A DNA stretch of 64,000 bases from assembly GCA_030704615.1 (NCBI GenBank), contig CM060733.1, positions 74,934,907-74,998,906 on the forward strand, in the 5' to 3' direction. Position numbers and translations under genes: made by a program. The notes below the pieces were generated by a model. It was not told the DNA's origin. It did not search any database and saw only the letters and a program-made list of their open reading frames with translations. This DNA is from Takakia lepidozioides. Its lineage: Eukaryota; Streptophyta; Takakiopsida; Takakiales; Takakiaceae. Position 1 is the stretch's first letter. Each line of letters starts with the position of its first letter. Of the stretch, positions 13,591-25,482 are shown one piece after another.

Positions 13591-13749
13591 GTGAACCAAT
13601 CATTCCCCTGCCAAATGATTTTGGATTCATTTGAAACTTTGCGAGTGTCTTGTACATGCCCCCTTAAAGTTACTGGACAAGTATGATGTCAATGTTAAAT
13701 GGTTCAAAGGGTGAACCAACAGTTCCCCTGTTGGATGATTCATGATTAA

Positions 13750-14965
13750 TCGTTAACAATTGATCTCATATTACACTGGGACCTATCAGAGGGTACATTG
13801 AACACACTGGCCAAGTCTCAAAACGAATGAAAATCATTTGGATGGGCAACCATCCGTCGGCCCATTGAACGAATTTCGGTTGATCTCATATTACTCTGGG
13901 GCCTCTTCCATGGCACATTGAATATACTGGCCAAGTCTCAAAGCGAACCAAAATCATCTCGATGGCCAACCATCCGTTGAGCCATCGAATGAATTTCGAT
14001 TGATTTGATATTAGTCCGGAACCTGTGAGAGGGTGTTTCGAACATACTGGCAAAGTTTGGAAGTAAACAAAAATAATTTGGATGGGCAACCATCCGTTGA
14101 ATGTATTCCGCTGGATCTGTTATTGCTTTGGGACCTGTTGGACTGTGTTTCGCGTGCTCGCGATTTTGTTTTTATTTGGTTTTTGAATGGGGCGTGTAAT
14201 GTAGCCATATGCAACGTGCGTGCCAAATTTGGGAGCAAACATAATTCATTTGGACCCAAAACCACAGTTTCTTCCCTGTTTTGCACTCCAAACTTGATTT
14301 GTGTTTAACTTCATGCACTCTTCATAGAGAGTTTTGCAATAGTGAGCGAAGAGAACACTTTTTTTTTGGGCATTTTTTATTGGTCCAAATTTTGGCGGGG
14401 AAGTAGTGGTGGGATGCTGGAAGCCGCAGAACAAAATTGAGCCAAAAACAAAATCGATACATGCCAGAAACCCCCAATGAAAGGCAGTGCAAACCTATTT
14501 ATTGGCTTAAAATTAATTTAAATTCAATTACATTATGGAATGGCTTGGTGTCGATGGGGAGGCAAATGATTTATTCGTCTGTTGTGTCTTCGCACATGTG
14601 TTGCACACATGTTCAAGCACATGCGGACAAAAGAGGGGCTTCAACCACATCCGTTCAATGGGTGCAATAGCCGTGCACGCATTGCAGGATTTCTTTTTCG
14701 CAATGAACAAAAACCAGATGACAACTAAACGCCTCATTGGCCCATCGAACAAATTTCGATTGATCTCATATTACACTGGGACCTATCAGAAGGTACATTG
14801 AACACACTGGCCAAGTCTCAAAGCGAACGAAAATCATTTGGATGGGCAACCATCCGTCGGCCCATTGAACGAATTTCAATTGATCTCATATTACTCTGGG
14901 GCCTTTTCCATGGTACATTGAAGATACTGGCCAAGTTTCAAAGCGAACCAAAATCATTTGGAGGC
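13750..14965. repeat. Second ~115-120 bp satellite family (GATCTCATATTAC)
   Basis: Units carry TTGATCTCATATTAC, TGGGACCTATCAGAGGGTAC, ACTGGCCAAGTCTCAAAGCG and GGATGGGCAACCATCCGTCG. Good copies are at 13755-14110 and 14745-14965. The block between them holds the dispersed repeat copy at 14240-14460 and otherwise unassigned sequence. No protein-coding support. Confidence 0.7.
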
Positions 14966-15328
14966 AAATGATTTATGCGTCTGTTCATTTATTTGTGATT
15001 AATCGTTAATGGTGAAAAGGATAAACCAAAGGTTCATTGATAAAAAAAAAATTGAATGATTTGAAATTTTGCCAGTATGTTCTACATGCCTCTTACATGG
15101 ACCAGAGAAGTATGAGATCAATAAAAAATGGTTCACAGGAGGAACCAATGGTTACTTGATGTGCCAATTTCTGAATGCTTTCAAACTTTGCCATTGCATT
15201 GTACATGCCCTCTTAAAGGTACCGGACAAGTATGAGTTCGATTTAAAATATTGCAATGGGTGAACCAATGGTATCTTCATTCAGCAATTTTTGATTGTTT
15301 TGAAACTTTGCCAGTATATTGTACATGC

Positions 15329-17054
15329 TGTAGTGTGAAAAGAAGGGGCGTGAATCCCCTTCTGTATAATTCTAATTGTGCTCCCCTCCATTGATTGCGG
15401 AGCAAGAGGAAAGAAGCGTTCTTTCTAATCTGTCCAACTGTCGTCACTTGGCTGTGGGTTTCCCTCAGCTCCTCCGTGATCAGAGTTCAAGCAATCCCCA
15501 TCCACGCCGCAGCGGAAGGGAAGACATGGATGGGGAGTCAATTTGTTGTTCACTCTTGGTTCTACCTTTTACACAACATCCCCTATCAGCAGGTACAGCA
15601 CCAGCTATGCTGATGCGATGTATTCAGTGATGCAAATCAGCCCAATGGCAGCGGTAAACACGATCCTTTATGTGAAGCCCACTTGAGCAGTGACAGGTCG
15701 GAAATCCCCTTTTTGTAGTGGTGACACAGATTTAGGAGGAGGCAGCTCAGATCTTCATGGTCTGCAGGGGCACTGGTTTCTTTCAGGTTTTCTTCATCTC
15801 ATCTCCCCAAATTGGCCAAACCCCCCCCCCCAACAGCCCTTTTGAATTGCAGCTCTCTCCTTACCCAAATCCCATTTTTCACTCTCTCTCTCTTTCTTTT
15901 CCCTTTTTGTCTGTTTCACTATCTCTGTCTATGTCCCCAGGTTCCCCACTATTTCACAGCAGCAGATCTGTCATGTAATGTGAATGCACACGCTGCTAGG
16001 CATCCAGTGCGGCCAGCCTTGAAGTCATCCTCGGTCTCTCAAGACACAACCATCCCATCCATCAGTCTCTCTCTCTTTCTCTCTCTCTTGTCCCTTTTTC
16101 CAATGACCCATCGCTCAAAAAGCTCTCATCTCTTTTGTCAGACTTCAACCCAAATACCCCAACATCCCTCTTTTCCCTTCAACTGTGGAACGCAGTTGTT
16201 CAGATCCTGATCCCATAGTGAAATCACCTTATCCTTTCCATGTTTTTTTGCAACTCCAGCTAACCATCATTGATCTCTCCAAACAAACAAGCCAGATCTA
16301 CATTGGTTCCAGGTTATCACTACACACGGCAGCATGGTGTCCAGGTTTATGACACTGAATCAAAATGCAAGAATGAAGACAACAGTGACCATTCTGAACT
16401 CAGTGACGAACAGGCTCTCTCTTTCTCTCTCTTTTCACTTATTTCTCTCACTGTCATCACAACATCAGGTGCATCCATCCTTTCCACGTTCTGGTCTGAA
16501 GTCCAGAGTCTCCATTCCCATTTCAAAAACTTTTTCTTGTCACATGTCTCTACCTTTTCTCTTCTGCCAAGATGGCAGTCCTAAATCTACCAAAGCAATT
16601 TCTAAGTCCTGGCCAAAAAGAAGCCTCTGTTCATCGACTTATCTGTTTTTATCCACTAGTGAAGCGGCGGGTCTGCCTGTCAAGGTGGCACCTTGCCATC
16701 GCCCGTCAGCAGCCACTTCAACCCTTTCTCTTTGTCTTGATTCCAGACCTTATGACGCCATGATGGCTCCCCTTCTTCACTTGGACCATCCTGTGGCCTA
16801 ACAACCAGATTACGCTATGCAATTCTTCCTCTCGAATTGGCCTGGTCCTATAACAAGGAGACACAAAGCAGCTAGAAGCTTAATGACAGAGAACCTGAGA
16901 TACCATACAGCCAGAACTCCACATGCTTTACCTCCCCCCCCATTGATTGTGCCCAGACTCTCTTCCCTGTGCTTTCAGCAGCTGGCCTTTTCCTTCTCAT
17001 CTGCCCATAACTATCATCTTCAAGGCACTGGCGGCAGTGGTGGTGCGCCGCTTT
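15329..17054 (-). repeat. Solo LTR fragment (copy A) of the 47-55 kb Gypsy family
   Basis: 15338-16921 is nearly identical to 53893-55475, the 5' LTR of the Gypsy element, differing by a few substitutions and small indels. 16922-17054 is the reverse complement of about 33602-33742 (LTR copy B). The outer end at 15329 reads TGTAGTGTGA, the inverted version of the other LTR terminus seen at 33143 and 47305. It sits inside a 120-bp satellite unit at GTACATGC. The inner end breaks at 17054. It contains pyrimidine-rich CTCT tracts and no credible protein. Confidence 0.8.
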
Positions 17055-18305
17055 AGTCGATTCGGAAAAGACACGAATGCTTCTAGTGGGTGTATCCAAC
17101 CTACAATACCAGCATAAACTTCTAGATGGCTTCGTGCTGGTTAATTGCAACACTTTTTTGAATGAGATCAACGAATGTCTCGCTACTTGAAACAAATTTC
17201 ACAGTGTTAGACGCAATTGTTTGGAATCACTTAGGAAAATGTGTCTGGCAAAGGTTTCTAGGTTTGGCCCTTGGTCATGAAGATTTAGGGTTTCATTCCT
17301 CCCCTGTGTTGAAAAACAAGTCCCGGGGTTACAGGACCCCCGGTTACAAGCGCCACATGTTTGATGATGTGGCGATGTCAGTTGCAGTGCCACGTCAGCA
17401 TTAGAAATAAGTTTAAGCACAAAGACCAACCATAGCCCAAGTGCCGAGTATGCTAGACAGAGCATACGACTACCCAATTTAGGCGGAGGGGCTGTCCCCA
17501 AGCGTTCGGGGTCCGCTTGTTACCATTCAGAGATCACACTCCAAGGAGCTGCAGGGAATGGCCCGTGTAGGCATATTCTAAAGAGGGAAAGGCCCCAAAC
17601 TCTCCAACTAAATCCAATGCACTACCTTACCTGAAGTAAAGCGCTTCAGGTCAAAACAAACAAAGATATGGGGTCACAAGGCTGATATTTAGTTACAGAG
17701 ACATTTATGTACTCCCTTATCAAGGGAGCAGCAATTGCATGAGCTGCTCACGTGAGCAGGCTCACGCTTTGCACACTAAGCGTGAGCGACTTCTAAGCGT
17801 GAGCACATTAGAGAAATGGAGCCTATAACCGAGGGTTAAACATGGCCTATTCCCGTGGACGCAACAGAAGCTGCCTAGGACCAAAGATTCTGAGGTCATG
17901 CATGCAATATTGGATGAATGTGCGATAAAAAACTGTTGGATGAATGAAACATGGATGAATGAAAAATGAGAAGTTATGACTGTTGCATGAACCCAGACAT
18001 GAAAAATGAGCGGATGGATTGCAAAACAAGATTGATCACATTCCTGAGAGTGTAGTCATTATCCAACATTAAGACATTTATAGGTTTATCCACGTATTGT
18101 GGTTTGAACACACCTGATACTTGTGTTACCAATGGTGGGATAGAAGACCATGACTGAAGTAAGGTTGATTGCAAATATTCATTGATCTCATCAAGAAAGT
18201 GTTGTCATTAACCAACATGAAGCCATCCAGAACTTTATCCAGGTATTGTTGGTTGGATACACCTCAAACCTGTGGTAAGATCATGACTGAAAGAAGGTTC
18301 ATTGC
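17055..18305. other. Mosaic of retroelement scraps with an inverted repeat
   Basis: 17085-17170 is the inverted counterpart of about 18178-18265 (GTTGGATACAC and AGTGTTGNAATTAACCA). 18022-18165 and 18170-18310 are diverged tandem copies of about 145 bp. 17248-17282 matches the gag segment at 21747-21781. A block rich in GCTCACG and TGACGTGGC-like motifs lies at 17350-17400 and 17735-17810. No gene is supported. Confidence 0.55.
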
Positions 18306-18650
18306 AAAACTTTGGAGTGGGTTTAAGGAACTTAAGAAAAGACAGTTTGTGCCCCTCAACGCGTCTTGGCTCGCCCGAGACAAGATGATAAACTTGAAGC
18401 AAACGGATGACATTCGGGGATATGTTCAGGCTTTCAATGTGCTAATGCTCGATCGGATATGGCGGAACCAGAAATGGTCTTCAACTTTGCACGGCGGGAT
18501 TGGCCCCATGGGCCAGGCAAAAGTTGGAGGAGAGGCCACCAAAGACTTTGAACGAGGCAATTGAAAGGGCTGAATGTTTCTCGGATGTCCCTAGGGGCGA
18601 AAGACAGGCCGTACGGAGCTGAACCACAAGAAGGTCCGGCGGGAGGGTGA
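18306..18650 (+). pseudogene. Gypsy gag fragment
   Basis: Encodes FVPLNASWLARDKM and DDIRGYVQAFNVL, then loses frame near 18450. It continues with KKVRR-like gag sequence up to the break near 18650. It is an inverted, diverged copy of the gag segment at about 21420-21730 on the other strand. Here the residue before FVPLNAS is Gln (CAG), where the other copy has a TAG stop. Too short to be functional. Confidence 0.8.
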
Positions 18651-18656
18651 CTCCTC

Positions 18657-19015
18657 GGACCCTAAACCGCAAACCCTAATCCTTAATCATAAACCCTAAA
18701 CTCCATCTAGCAGAAGTGATGATCGTCAACGATCATCAGAACCACCCAAATGCCAAAACAGAATAGAAGTGATGATTGTCGATGATCATTACGACCTCTA
18801 CCCAAATGCCAAAGCCCTGTTTTTTTTTTTTTGGAAAAAAAAAGAGAGAAAAAAATAAAAAAATAAAAAAATGATGATTGGTGCTGATCATCACTTCTGC
18901 TTTGTTTTGGCATTTGGGTAGTTGTGATGATCATCGACGATCATCACCTCTGCTAGATGGAGTTTAGGGTTATGATTTAGGGTCAGGGTTTTAGGGTTAG
19001 GGTTAGGGTTTAGGA
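18657..19015. repeat. Foldback (inverted-repeat) element with telomere-like ends
   Basis: The left arm (about 18665-18815) reads CATAAACCCTAAACTCCATC, TAGCAGAAGTGATGATCGTC and CCCAAATGCCAAA. The right arm (about 18870-19010) carries the same in reverse, ending GATGGAGTTTAGGGTTATG and (TTAGGG)n. The loop is an A/T homopolymer region at 18820-18870. Each arm holds two diverged units of about 55 bp with the internal palindrome GATGATCGTCNANGATCATC. No ORF, so it would be non-autonomous. Confidence 0.75.
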
Positions 19016-20094
19016 TTTGAACATGATTGAACACACAGTTCGATGCCATGGTAATCGCGAAGCCTGCCTCGCGCCGTCTCTCCTCCATCTCTGTCACGCC
19101 CGCCATCACCCCTCCCTCTTTGCCTATCCACCTCCCTGCCCATATCGGTTTGTTTTTCTTTACGATTACATATACATATTGCGATTACGGTATGTACATC
19201 TGCCACAAATATGTACGTACATACACACACGAGCTGGACACATTCATCTATATAGATGATTATGCATCGAGATCCACAAACATTCATCCATAAGAAATGC
19301 ATTCGCTTGTGTCAAGACAAACTTATACATTGACTTTCTTCCAGACTATCCCGGAGAATGTTTCATTCAAACACAACGATTTCCAAACATGCAAGGGCTT
19401 AGTATGTAGACCATATCTAAATCAGTCTATTCCATCTGGGCGCTTTTTACGTAGGAAAGCCTCAATTCCACTCCGGCTAACTTTTAGGGTTGGGGATCTA
19501 CACTGGGAACTGCTACTATACCTTGTTATCGACTGATACAAAAGCTTGTTGTAACTAGCACGGTCATTCTCTGTTTCATGGGAGGGATAAAGGTCTCACT
19601 TCGGCAATCGCACACTTATCAAATCGCAGTTTATGACACGAGGGTCGGCAGTGGGATGGATGTTAAAGATGTAGTTTGCAATAACTAAAAAAAATGTAAA
19701 TCATTCCACAGAAATATGCACCTACCTTAGGCCTCTGGGCTCACGATCTAGCATTCCCCCTTCCGCCTGTTCTGTCCGCGGTTATAGGTCCGTGCCTATG
19801 GAAGTGACATGGCATGACGAGACGTGGCGTCAACCACGCTGGCGAGGACTGCTGACGTGTCGTGACACCCGTGAACCAACGTGGCGAGAACTGCTGACGT
19901 GGCGTGAGCTTGACTACGCTCACGTGCTCACACGCTGACGGGGCCAGGCTCACGCGGAGGCATCCCCCTATCAATAACAACACTCGCCAGGGTGATTCCT
20001 AGGAATTAGTTACTTATTCATGTGTAGTTTTTGGGGTGAATCCCTAGATAGACGATGGGTCCTTTAAAACTACATACTCTAGCTTAGGCTTGGA
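19016..20094. other. Unassigned spacer
   Basis: No sustained coding signal. 19740-19960 is a GC-rich block dense in TGACGTGGC, TGACGTG and GCTCACG motifs. Similar motif clusters lie at 17735-17810 and 42940-43100. Nothing else is recognised. Confidence 0.4.
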
Positions 20095-22188
20095 TTATAT
20101 GGCTAATGATTCCATCTCGAGAATTGATACTCGGATTTGATGGTAGCTGGAGCGCAAATCGATCCGGCTGAAATACTTCGCTCCTGCCAACCGATCGAAG
20201 AGGTCGTCGATCCTTGGCAAAGGGTACCGATTTTTTATAGTCACCTTATTCAGAGCCCTGTAATCGACACACATTTGCAGCGTCCCATCCTTCTTGTCTA
20301 CAAATAGCACCGGGGCTCCGTAAGGTGACTTACTCGGCCGGATGTACCCCTTTGACATTAGATCCTTGAGCTGAGCCTTCGGCTCAACCAACTCTCTGTG
20401 GCTCAACCGGTAGGGCGCCTTGGCAGGCGGCTCCGATCCTGGTATCACCTCAATCTTGTGGTCAACTCCTCTTCGCGGTGGCAAGCCGCTTGGTAAATCC
20501 TCCGGCATCACATCCTGGTATTTATCCAAGATCCCCTTGATCCAATCTGGGCTCGGCTCCCTATCGCCTTCTCCCTCCACTTGTCGTAAAGCAAAAATTG
20601 GGGCTTGTGTGGCTCCTCCACGGCCAACTCTTTTGCTGACAGCAGATTTATTCGCCCTCCCACTGGGTTGGGCGTTTTTTACACTCGTAAAACTTCGCCA
20701 CCATTCCCACACGGTAGTGTGACTACTCTCTTGCGGCCATCTATGACCGCTCCGGATTGCTCAAAAGGTCATCCCCAAAATGAGATCCACTCCATCGATC
20801 TCGCAAATGGTGAAGTTCTCACGTCCCTCCCAACTCCTTAGCTGAAGAGGAACATCGAACGCCAACCTGGTCGCCAGTTGTGGTTCTCTTTTGGCAGAAC
20901 GCACTTCGATAGAGGCCCCCACATCACTTGTCGGGAGTCCCAGCTTTCGTGCCGTTGCCGGTGTCATGAAGGAGTGCGACGCTCCTGTGTCCACCAACAA
21001 CGACACGTTAGTTCCGGAAATTATCCCACTCATGAACATTAACTGACTTCCTTCACGCAAGGTGCCGGTCTCCTGATATAACTCACAAGAGTAGTTGCCT
21101 ACCTTGCAAGTCTTGGCGACCACCGCTTCCACCAAGCGGCTGATGGAATCTTCGGACAGCTCCGTGGTCGCCCGAGTCATGTTCAATTGTCGGGATTTCG
21201 CGCACTTCTTGGCCATGTGCCCGGGCTCCCCACAATTAAAGCACACTCCATCGAAGATTGTCTTCTGTCCGCCATAAGTAGCCGCACTTGATTTTCTTTT
21301 CGGAGCATTGAGTGCCGCCTTGACGTGTGAAGGCCCTCCCTTTGATTTCCATATGCCATTGTCGCCGCGTGGCCTATCCCACTTCTTTTCCGGTCGGAAT
21401 GAGTCACCCCCCCGCCGGGTCTTCTTGTGGTTCAGCTCTGTACGGCCTTGTCTTTCGCCCCTAGGGACATCCGAGAAACATTTAGCCCTTTCAATTGCCT
21501 CGTTCAAAGTCTTAGGTGGCTTCTCCTCCAACTTCCGCCTGGCCCATGGGGCCAGTCCCGCCACAAAGTTGAAGACCATTTCTGGTTCCGCCATATCCGT
21601 GACTTTGAGCAACAACACATTGAAAGCCTGAACATATCCCCGAATGTCATCCATTTGCTTCAAATTCCTCATCTTGTCCCGGGCGAGCCAGGACGCGTTG
21701 AGGGGCACAAACTATCTTTTCATAAGTTCCTTGAACCCACTCCAGCTCAAGGTTTCTGGATTTGGACCTTGGTCATGAAGGCGTTTCTGCCACCATTGTT
21801 GACCATAGCCCCTCAAATAGGTGGGAGCCACTTCCACCCGATCCTCGTCACTCAACTTGGCCGCCCGGAAGTACTGCTCCAACTCCAAGAACCAGGTGTT
21901 GAGTGCCTTCCGATTTTGGACGCCCTCAAAGGTGTCGGGTTCCTTAGGCTTCACCTTAAGCTTTGCCTTCGTGGAAGTGGCATTAGCCGCCCTCAACACG
22001 TCTTTCAACGTCCCACCAAACAGCGCCAACAGCCCTTCCCAAAAGGCTGCTGGCATGGGAGGCATCTGTTGGTCTGCCGGAGCTTCCGGGAAGTCCTCGG
22101 GCTCCGACTCCCCAGTTTCCTCCCGTTCTTGAGCGGCCTCGATTTCAAAAGCATGAATCGCCTCCTCAAATTGCCGCTTCGGTGACAC
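20095..22188 (-). pseudogene. Truncated Ty3/Gypsy gag-protease-RT
   Basis: Gag begins at 22188. Its CCHC knuckle CFNCGEPGHMAKKC lies near 21220, and the aspartic protease motif LLVDTGASHSFM near 20975. After a frameshift near 20760, reverse transcriptase follows ([45 protein letters not shown]) and stops abruptly at about 20117. The catalytic YxDD part, RNase H and integrase are missing. An in-frame TAG at 21709-21711 interrupts gag where the sister fragment at 18300 has CAG. A dead 5' half of a retrotransposon. Confidence 0.9.
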
Positions 22189-22304
22189 GTCGCCTCCACC
22201 AGGCTCACCAGGATCATCATCTTTCGGGCCGTTCCGCTTTCACTTTGGCTTGCCCGACCCCATGATGAGGCCAATCTCAAGGACGATCGCGTACTGAACT
22301 CTAA

Positions 22305-22316
22305 GCTCTGATACCA
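22305..22316 (-). other. Primer binding site, initiator tRNA-Met type
   Basis: On the minus strand this reads TGGTATCAGAGC, the usual tRNA-Met primer site of plant LTR retrotransposons. It lies two bases inside the LTR end and about 120 bp before gag. Confidence 0.85.
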
Positions 22317-22318
22317 AG

Positions 22319-23083
22319 TGTCGTGCACCTCACTTCGGTAAGCTCCCCTTCAAGTCATAGTTACTCGCTTTGATGCGCGCGCCTAACTCCCAAACTGGCC
22401 GCCGGGCCAACTCGGAGCTTCGGCTGCTCACCGGGACATAACGGTCCCCCTTTGCTCCTCCAAAAGACCCTCCACCAATTTGGGCCTAGTGGAAATTCCT
22501 TTTGGTAGATGGCAGTCCGGAATAGCTCCCCACTCCTTGGTCGCTTTCTGGCTCGCTCACTCACTCACTAGTTTTTGGTCACCAACGAGCTTGCACCGTT
22601 TTCGGGGTTACTACTCCCTATATATACTTCTGTGACTGTCCGTGGGGGTTTCACAAACAACCCTGCCATTTTATGGCGAACCACCACGAAGACCCTCGAC
22701 TCCCGGTGATGAATCGCGGTGAGTCTTGGCCCATCCACCACGGCCCCATTGGACCGTGATGAGTCCCAAGGCTCCCCACGACCCCCACCACAAGGTCTCC
22801 ACCCCATGGTGAGTCCTATGCCACCCCCACTAAGTCCCACTAAGCTACCACTGCCCCTCGTAGAACCACCCCCACCGCAACCCGGTGTGCGGGGCTCCAC
22901 CTAGTGAGCGCCTCCGCCTCCTTGAGTGCCTTGGGCACTCAAGGGTGCTTCAGCCCCCGTACCCATTTGTTGCCACTGCCCCCACCATAGGGGCAGCCCC
23001 TCTTGTGTCCCGCCCCCCCTGCCCTCAAGGCAAAGGGCCGCAACACGGAGGGCCAGGGTGAGTAGTAGGGATGATGTACACGA
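22319..23083 (-). repeat. Probable 5' LTR of the truncated Gypsy element
   Basis: In + orientation it starts TGTCGTGCACC directly outside the PBS, so in element orientation it ends in CA. The other end is inferred: GTACACGAC near 23075 is a partial inverted match to the start. It contains a TATATATA-like stretch near 22618. The far boundary is uncertain by hundreds of bases, and no second copy is present to confirm it. Confidence 0.5.
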
Positions 23084-23216
23084 CCTTTGAGGTCAATTTT
23101 ACATCTGTATATAAGTATATACGCATGCGCATGATGTGGTGCTCTCTCATTTATAGTAAATATGCACAATCCCCATATTCCCTAAACTTAAGCCTAACCC
23201 TAAACTCCCAATCCTA

Positions 23217-24190
23217 ATTCGGGCCTGGTGCGACCTCCTAGGCGTCGCAAATGTAAGAAACAAAAGAAACCAGACCCTCTGCGTCGCAGATGGGGCCACC
23301 CTAAAATTTTATTTGAAAGAAAACCGTCGCAGGTTTAATGCGACGCCCTCTAAAAACGCCTCGCAGATTAACTGCGACGCCACGCCCGTCGCACGAGGCG
23401 ACCCTTTATTGGGGCACCCACAAGCGCCGTAGTTTTACTGCGACGCCTGATCCGTCGCACGACGGACACATATTGCCCGCCCGCCCCCCCCCCCCCACAA
23501 TCGTTGCAGGTTTACTGCGACGCGTCTTGCGTCGCACAAGGGGACACCCATTGGGCGCCCGTAAGCGTCGCAGTTCTAATGCGACGTCCCCGACGTCGCA
23601 GGAGGGGCACCCGAAAGAAAAATAAAATAAAATCACAATAACCCGATAAGATAAATAAATAAATAAAATTACCCGAAAGGCGTTGCAATTTTACTACAAC
23701 GCATAGGACGTCGCCCCTGTGAGCAGATTGAAAAAGATATTTTTTATTTAAAAAAAGATGAAAAAACATCGCATTTTTACTACGACGCAATAGGTCGCAA
23801 TAATGGATATAACCAAAAAAAAAATTAATATACAGTTTTTATTTAAAAACACAAAATAAAAACAGCCGCACGGAAACGGCGACAGCAGGGACGACGCACA
23901 GTGCGTCACTTTTCGATGCGGAGCATCGCGTTCCGTGCACCTCACGCTTCCCCCCTTTGCGACGCCGAGGGTGTCGCAGGTGGTAGTGACGCTACGGGCG
24001 TCGCAAACCCTGGAGTCCCGGGGGACGCATTGTGTGACCCCCCTGGCGTTGCCTTGAGCGCGGATTCTGCGACGTCACCGCTGCGACACAAATGCGACGC
24101 CTCAGATTTGGGATTTTTGCCGCGCTCGAAATCCGCGATGTGCGACGCTCCTGGCGTCGCTCGGGCATCACTAACCCCCCTCCAACGGTG
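23217..24190. repeat. GCGTCGCA hairpin array
   Basis: Short inverted repeats of the form GTCGCAG-TTTA-CTGCGAC recur every 50-110 bp. Examples lie near 23327, 23362, 23430, 23505, 23565, 23680 and 23770. A GC-rich block at 23880-24170 carries further GCGACGCC and GGCGTCGCA pairs. Spacers are variable and include a C-run near 23485 and A/T tracts. No coding frame. It ends at the MULE fragment. Confidence 0.7.
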
Positions 24191-24560
24191 TAGTGGAAGT
24201 ACATTGGAATGTGCCACAACCCAGTTTTTGTATAATCGAAATTGCATGAGTTTTGGTTTTGTCCTCATGACATTCAACAGTGTGTTCGTGGGGGAGTCCA
24301 CAGAGATGCGAAGGACAGACCAGAGCCACCACAGGTATGGCCTGTGATGCCAGGAACTGATTTGACTCAGGAGGAAGTTAACTCATTGGATGCAGCCGGG
24401 TTTCGTTTGGTCCCGAGGGATGATATCCCACGTTTTCACATGGAGGAGGACGTTGGTGCCCAACAACCCGGAGCTCATCAGAATTGGGACTATTATCCCA
24501 AATGCAGATGGGGCAAGCAATATAATCGAAAAAAGCAGAGAGCTATTAATAGCAGGGTTG
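24190..24560 (+). pseudogene. Fragment of a MULE/SWIM transposase gene (third copy)
   Basis: Encodes VWPVMPGTDLTQEEVNSLDA followed by AGFRLVPRDDIPRF. It is homologous to the pre-SWIM segment of the two MULE genes downstream (MULE1: PPGVWSVAPGCSLSQNEAD; MULE2: PPAVWPVKLGTNLTNQEIA). The preceding part (FWFCPHD) also matches but is frame-broken. The SWIM finger and catalytic core are absent. A decayed relic. Confidence 0.75.
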
Positions 24561-24563
24561 CAC

Positions 24564-24632
24564 ACGTCAATGACGTCACGTCACGTCACATCACGTCGGA
24601 CTTGACGTTGACGCGACCAACGTCACGTCAAT
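24564..24632. repeat. Cluster of TGACGTCA / CACGTCA motifs
   Basis: Seven to eight ACGT cores lie within about 70 bp, including the palindrome TGACGTCA and repeated CACGTCA. These are bZIP-type (CRE/ABRE-like) cores, but the tight repetition also fits a simple repeat. No promoter function is shown. Confidence 0.5.
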
Positions 24633-24794
24633 TTTGTCGAAAAATTAGTAAAAACATGAGTTAGGTGAAAAATATACCACGTAGGTGGACACGTTGTATT
24701 CCAAACGACACCTTGGCAAGTGAATGAATTGTTTTATAAATTACTCCATCCGCCAATAGTTGAGGTCATTTTTAAATCATTATTGTTAAATTGG

Positions 24795-25482
24795 TGCAAC
24801 CTCCAAATGGTGGTGGTCGCAAAATTTATCTTATTTTTTAATAGTGCGACCACCAGCAAAGGGGTTGTCACAGCATTTTTTGTTTTTAAAAAATAGATGC
24901 GACCACCAGCAGGGGTGGTCGCATTTTTTTCTTTTCTTAAACAGTTACGACCACCGCTACTGGTGGTCGCACAATTTTTATTTTATTTGTAATAGGTGCA
25001 ACCACCATCAGGGGGGTGGTCGCAACATTTTTCTATTTTTTAATATCTACGACCACCAGCATGGGGGTGGTCGCAGCATTTTTTTTTTAATAGGTGCGAC
25101 CACCAGCAGGGGGTAGTCGCAGAATGATTTTTTTTTTTTTTTTTTTATTAAAAAAAATATTCTTTGTGACCATGAGCATGGGGGTGGTCGCAGCATTTGT
25201 TTTTTTTTAATAGGTGCGACCACCAGCATGGGGGTGGTCGCAAAAAATTTCTTTTTGTTTAATAGGTGCGACCACCAACAGGGGGGTGGTCGCAGAAATT
25301 TTCTGTTTTTTTAATAGGTGCGACCACCAACAGGGGGTAGTCGCAGCAATTTAAATTTATTTATTTTAATTTTTTTAATAAAAATAAAAATAAAAAAACT
25401 CTATGACCACGAGCATGGGGGTGGTCTCAACATTTTTCTTTTTTTTAATAGGTGCGACCACCAGCATGAGGGTGGTCGCAGC
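24795..25482 (+). repeat. Left inverted array of hAT element: 13 hairpin units
   Basis: About 13 units spaced near 50 bp. Each is a hairpin TGCGACCACC-AGCAGGG-GGTGGTCGCA followed by a T/A-rich spacer ending TTTAATAGG. Starts lie near 24795, 24844, 24898, 24946, 24997, 25048, 25096, 25167, 25215, 25266, 25318, 25402 and 25454. Compensating differences exist (CTACGACC/GGTGGTCGCA), but most stems are near-perfect. The array has the opposite orientation to the one at 29199-29982. Confidence 0.9.

Noticed and set aside
15812-16210. Pyrimidine-rich frames within LTR copy A as small proteins
   Set aside because: They are made of Ser/Leu/Phe-rich CTCT tract translation and lie inside an LTR that is duplicated at 53.9-55.5 kb.
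18962-19015. TTAGGG-type repeats as a chromosome end
   Set aside because: Only a few imperfect units are present, flanked on both sides by other sequence and belonging to a foldback structure.
21427-22185. 252-codon + strand frame
   Set aside because: It lies opposite the gag coding sequence of the truncated Gypsy element and has no protein character of its own.
24795-25482. Regularly spaced repeats resembling a CRISPR array
   Set aside because: The repeats are hairpins with low-complexity A/T spacers, not unique spacers. They pair with an inverted copy around a hAT gene in eukaryotic DNA, and no cas genes are present.
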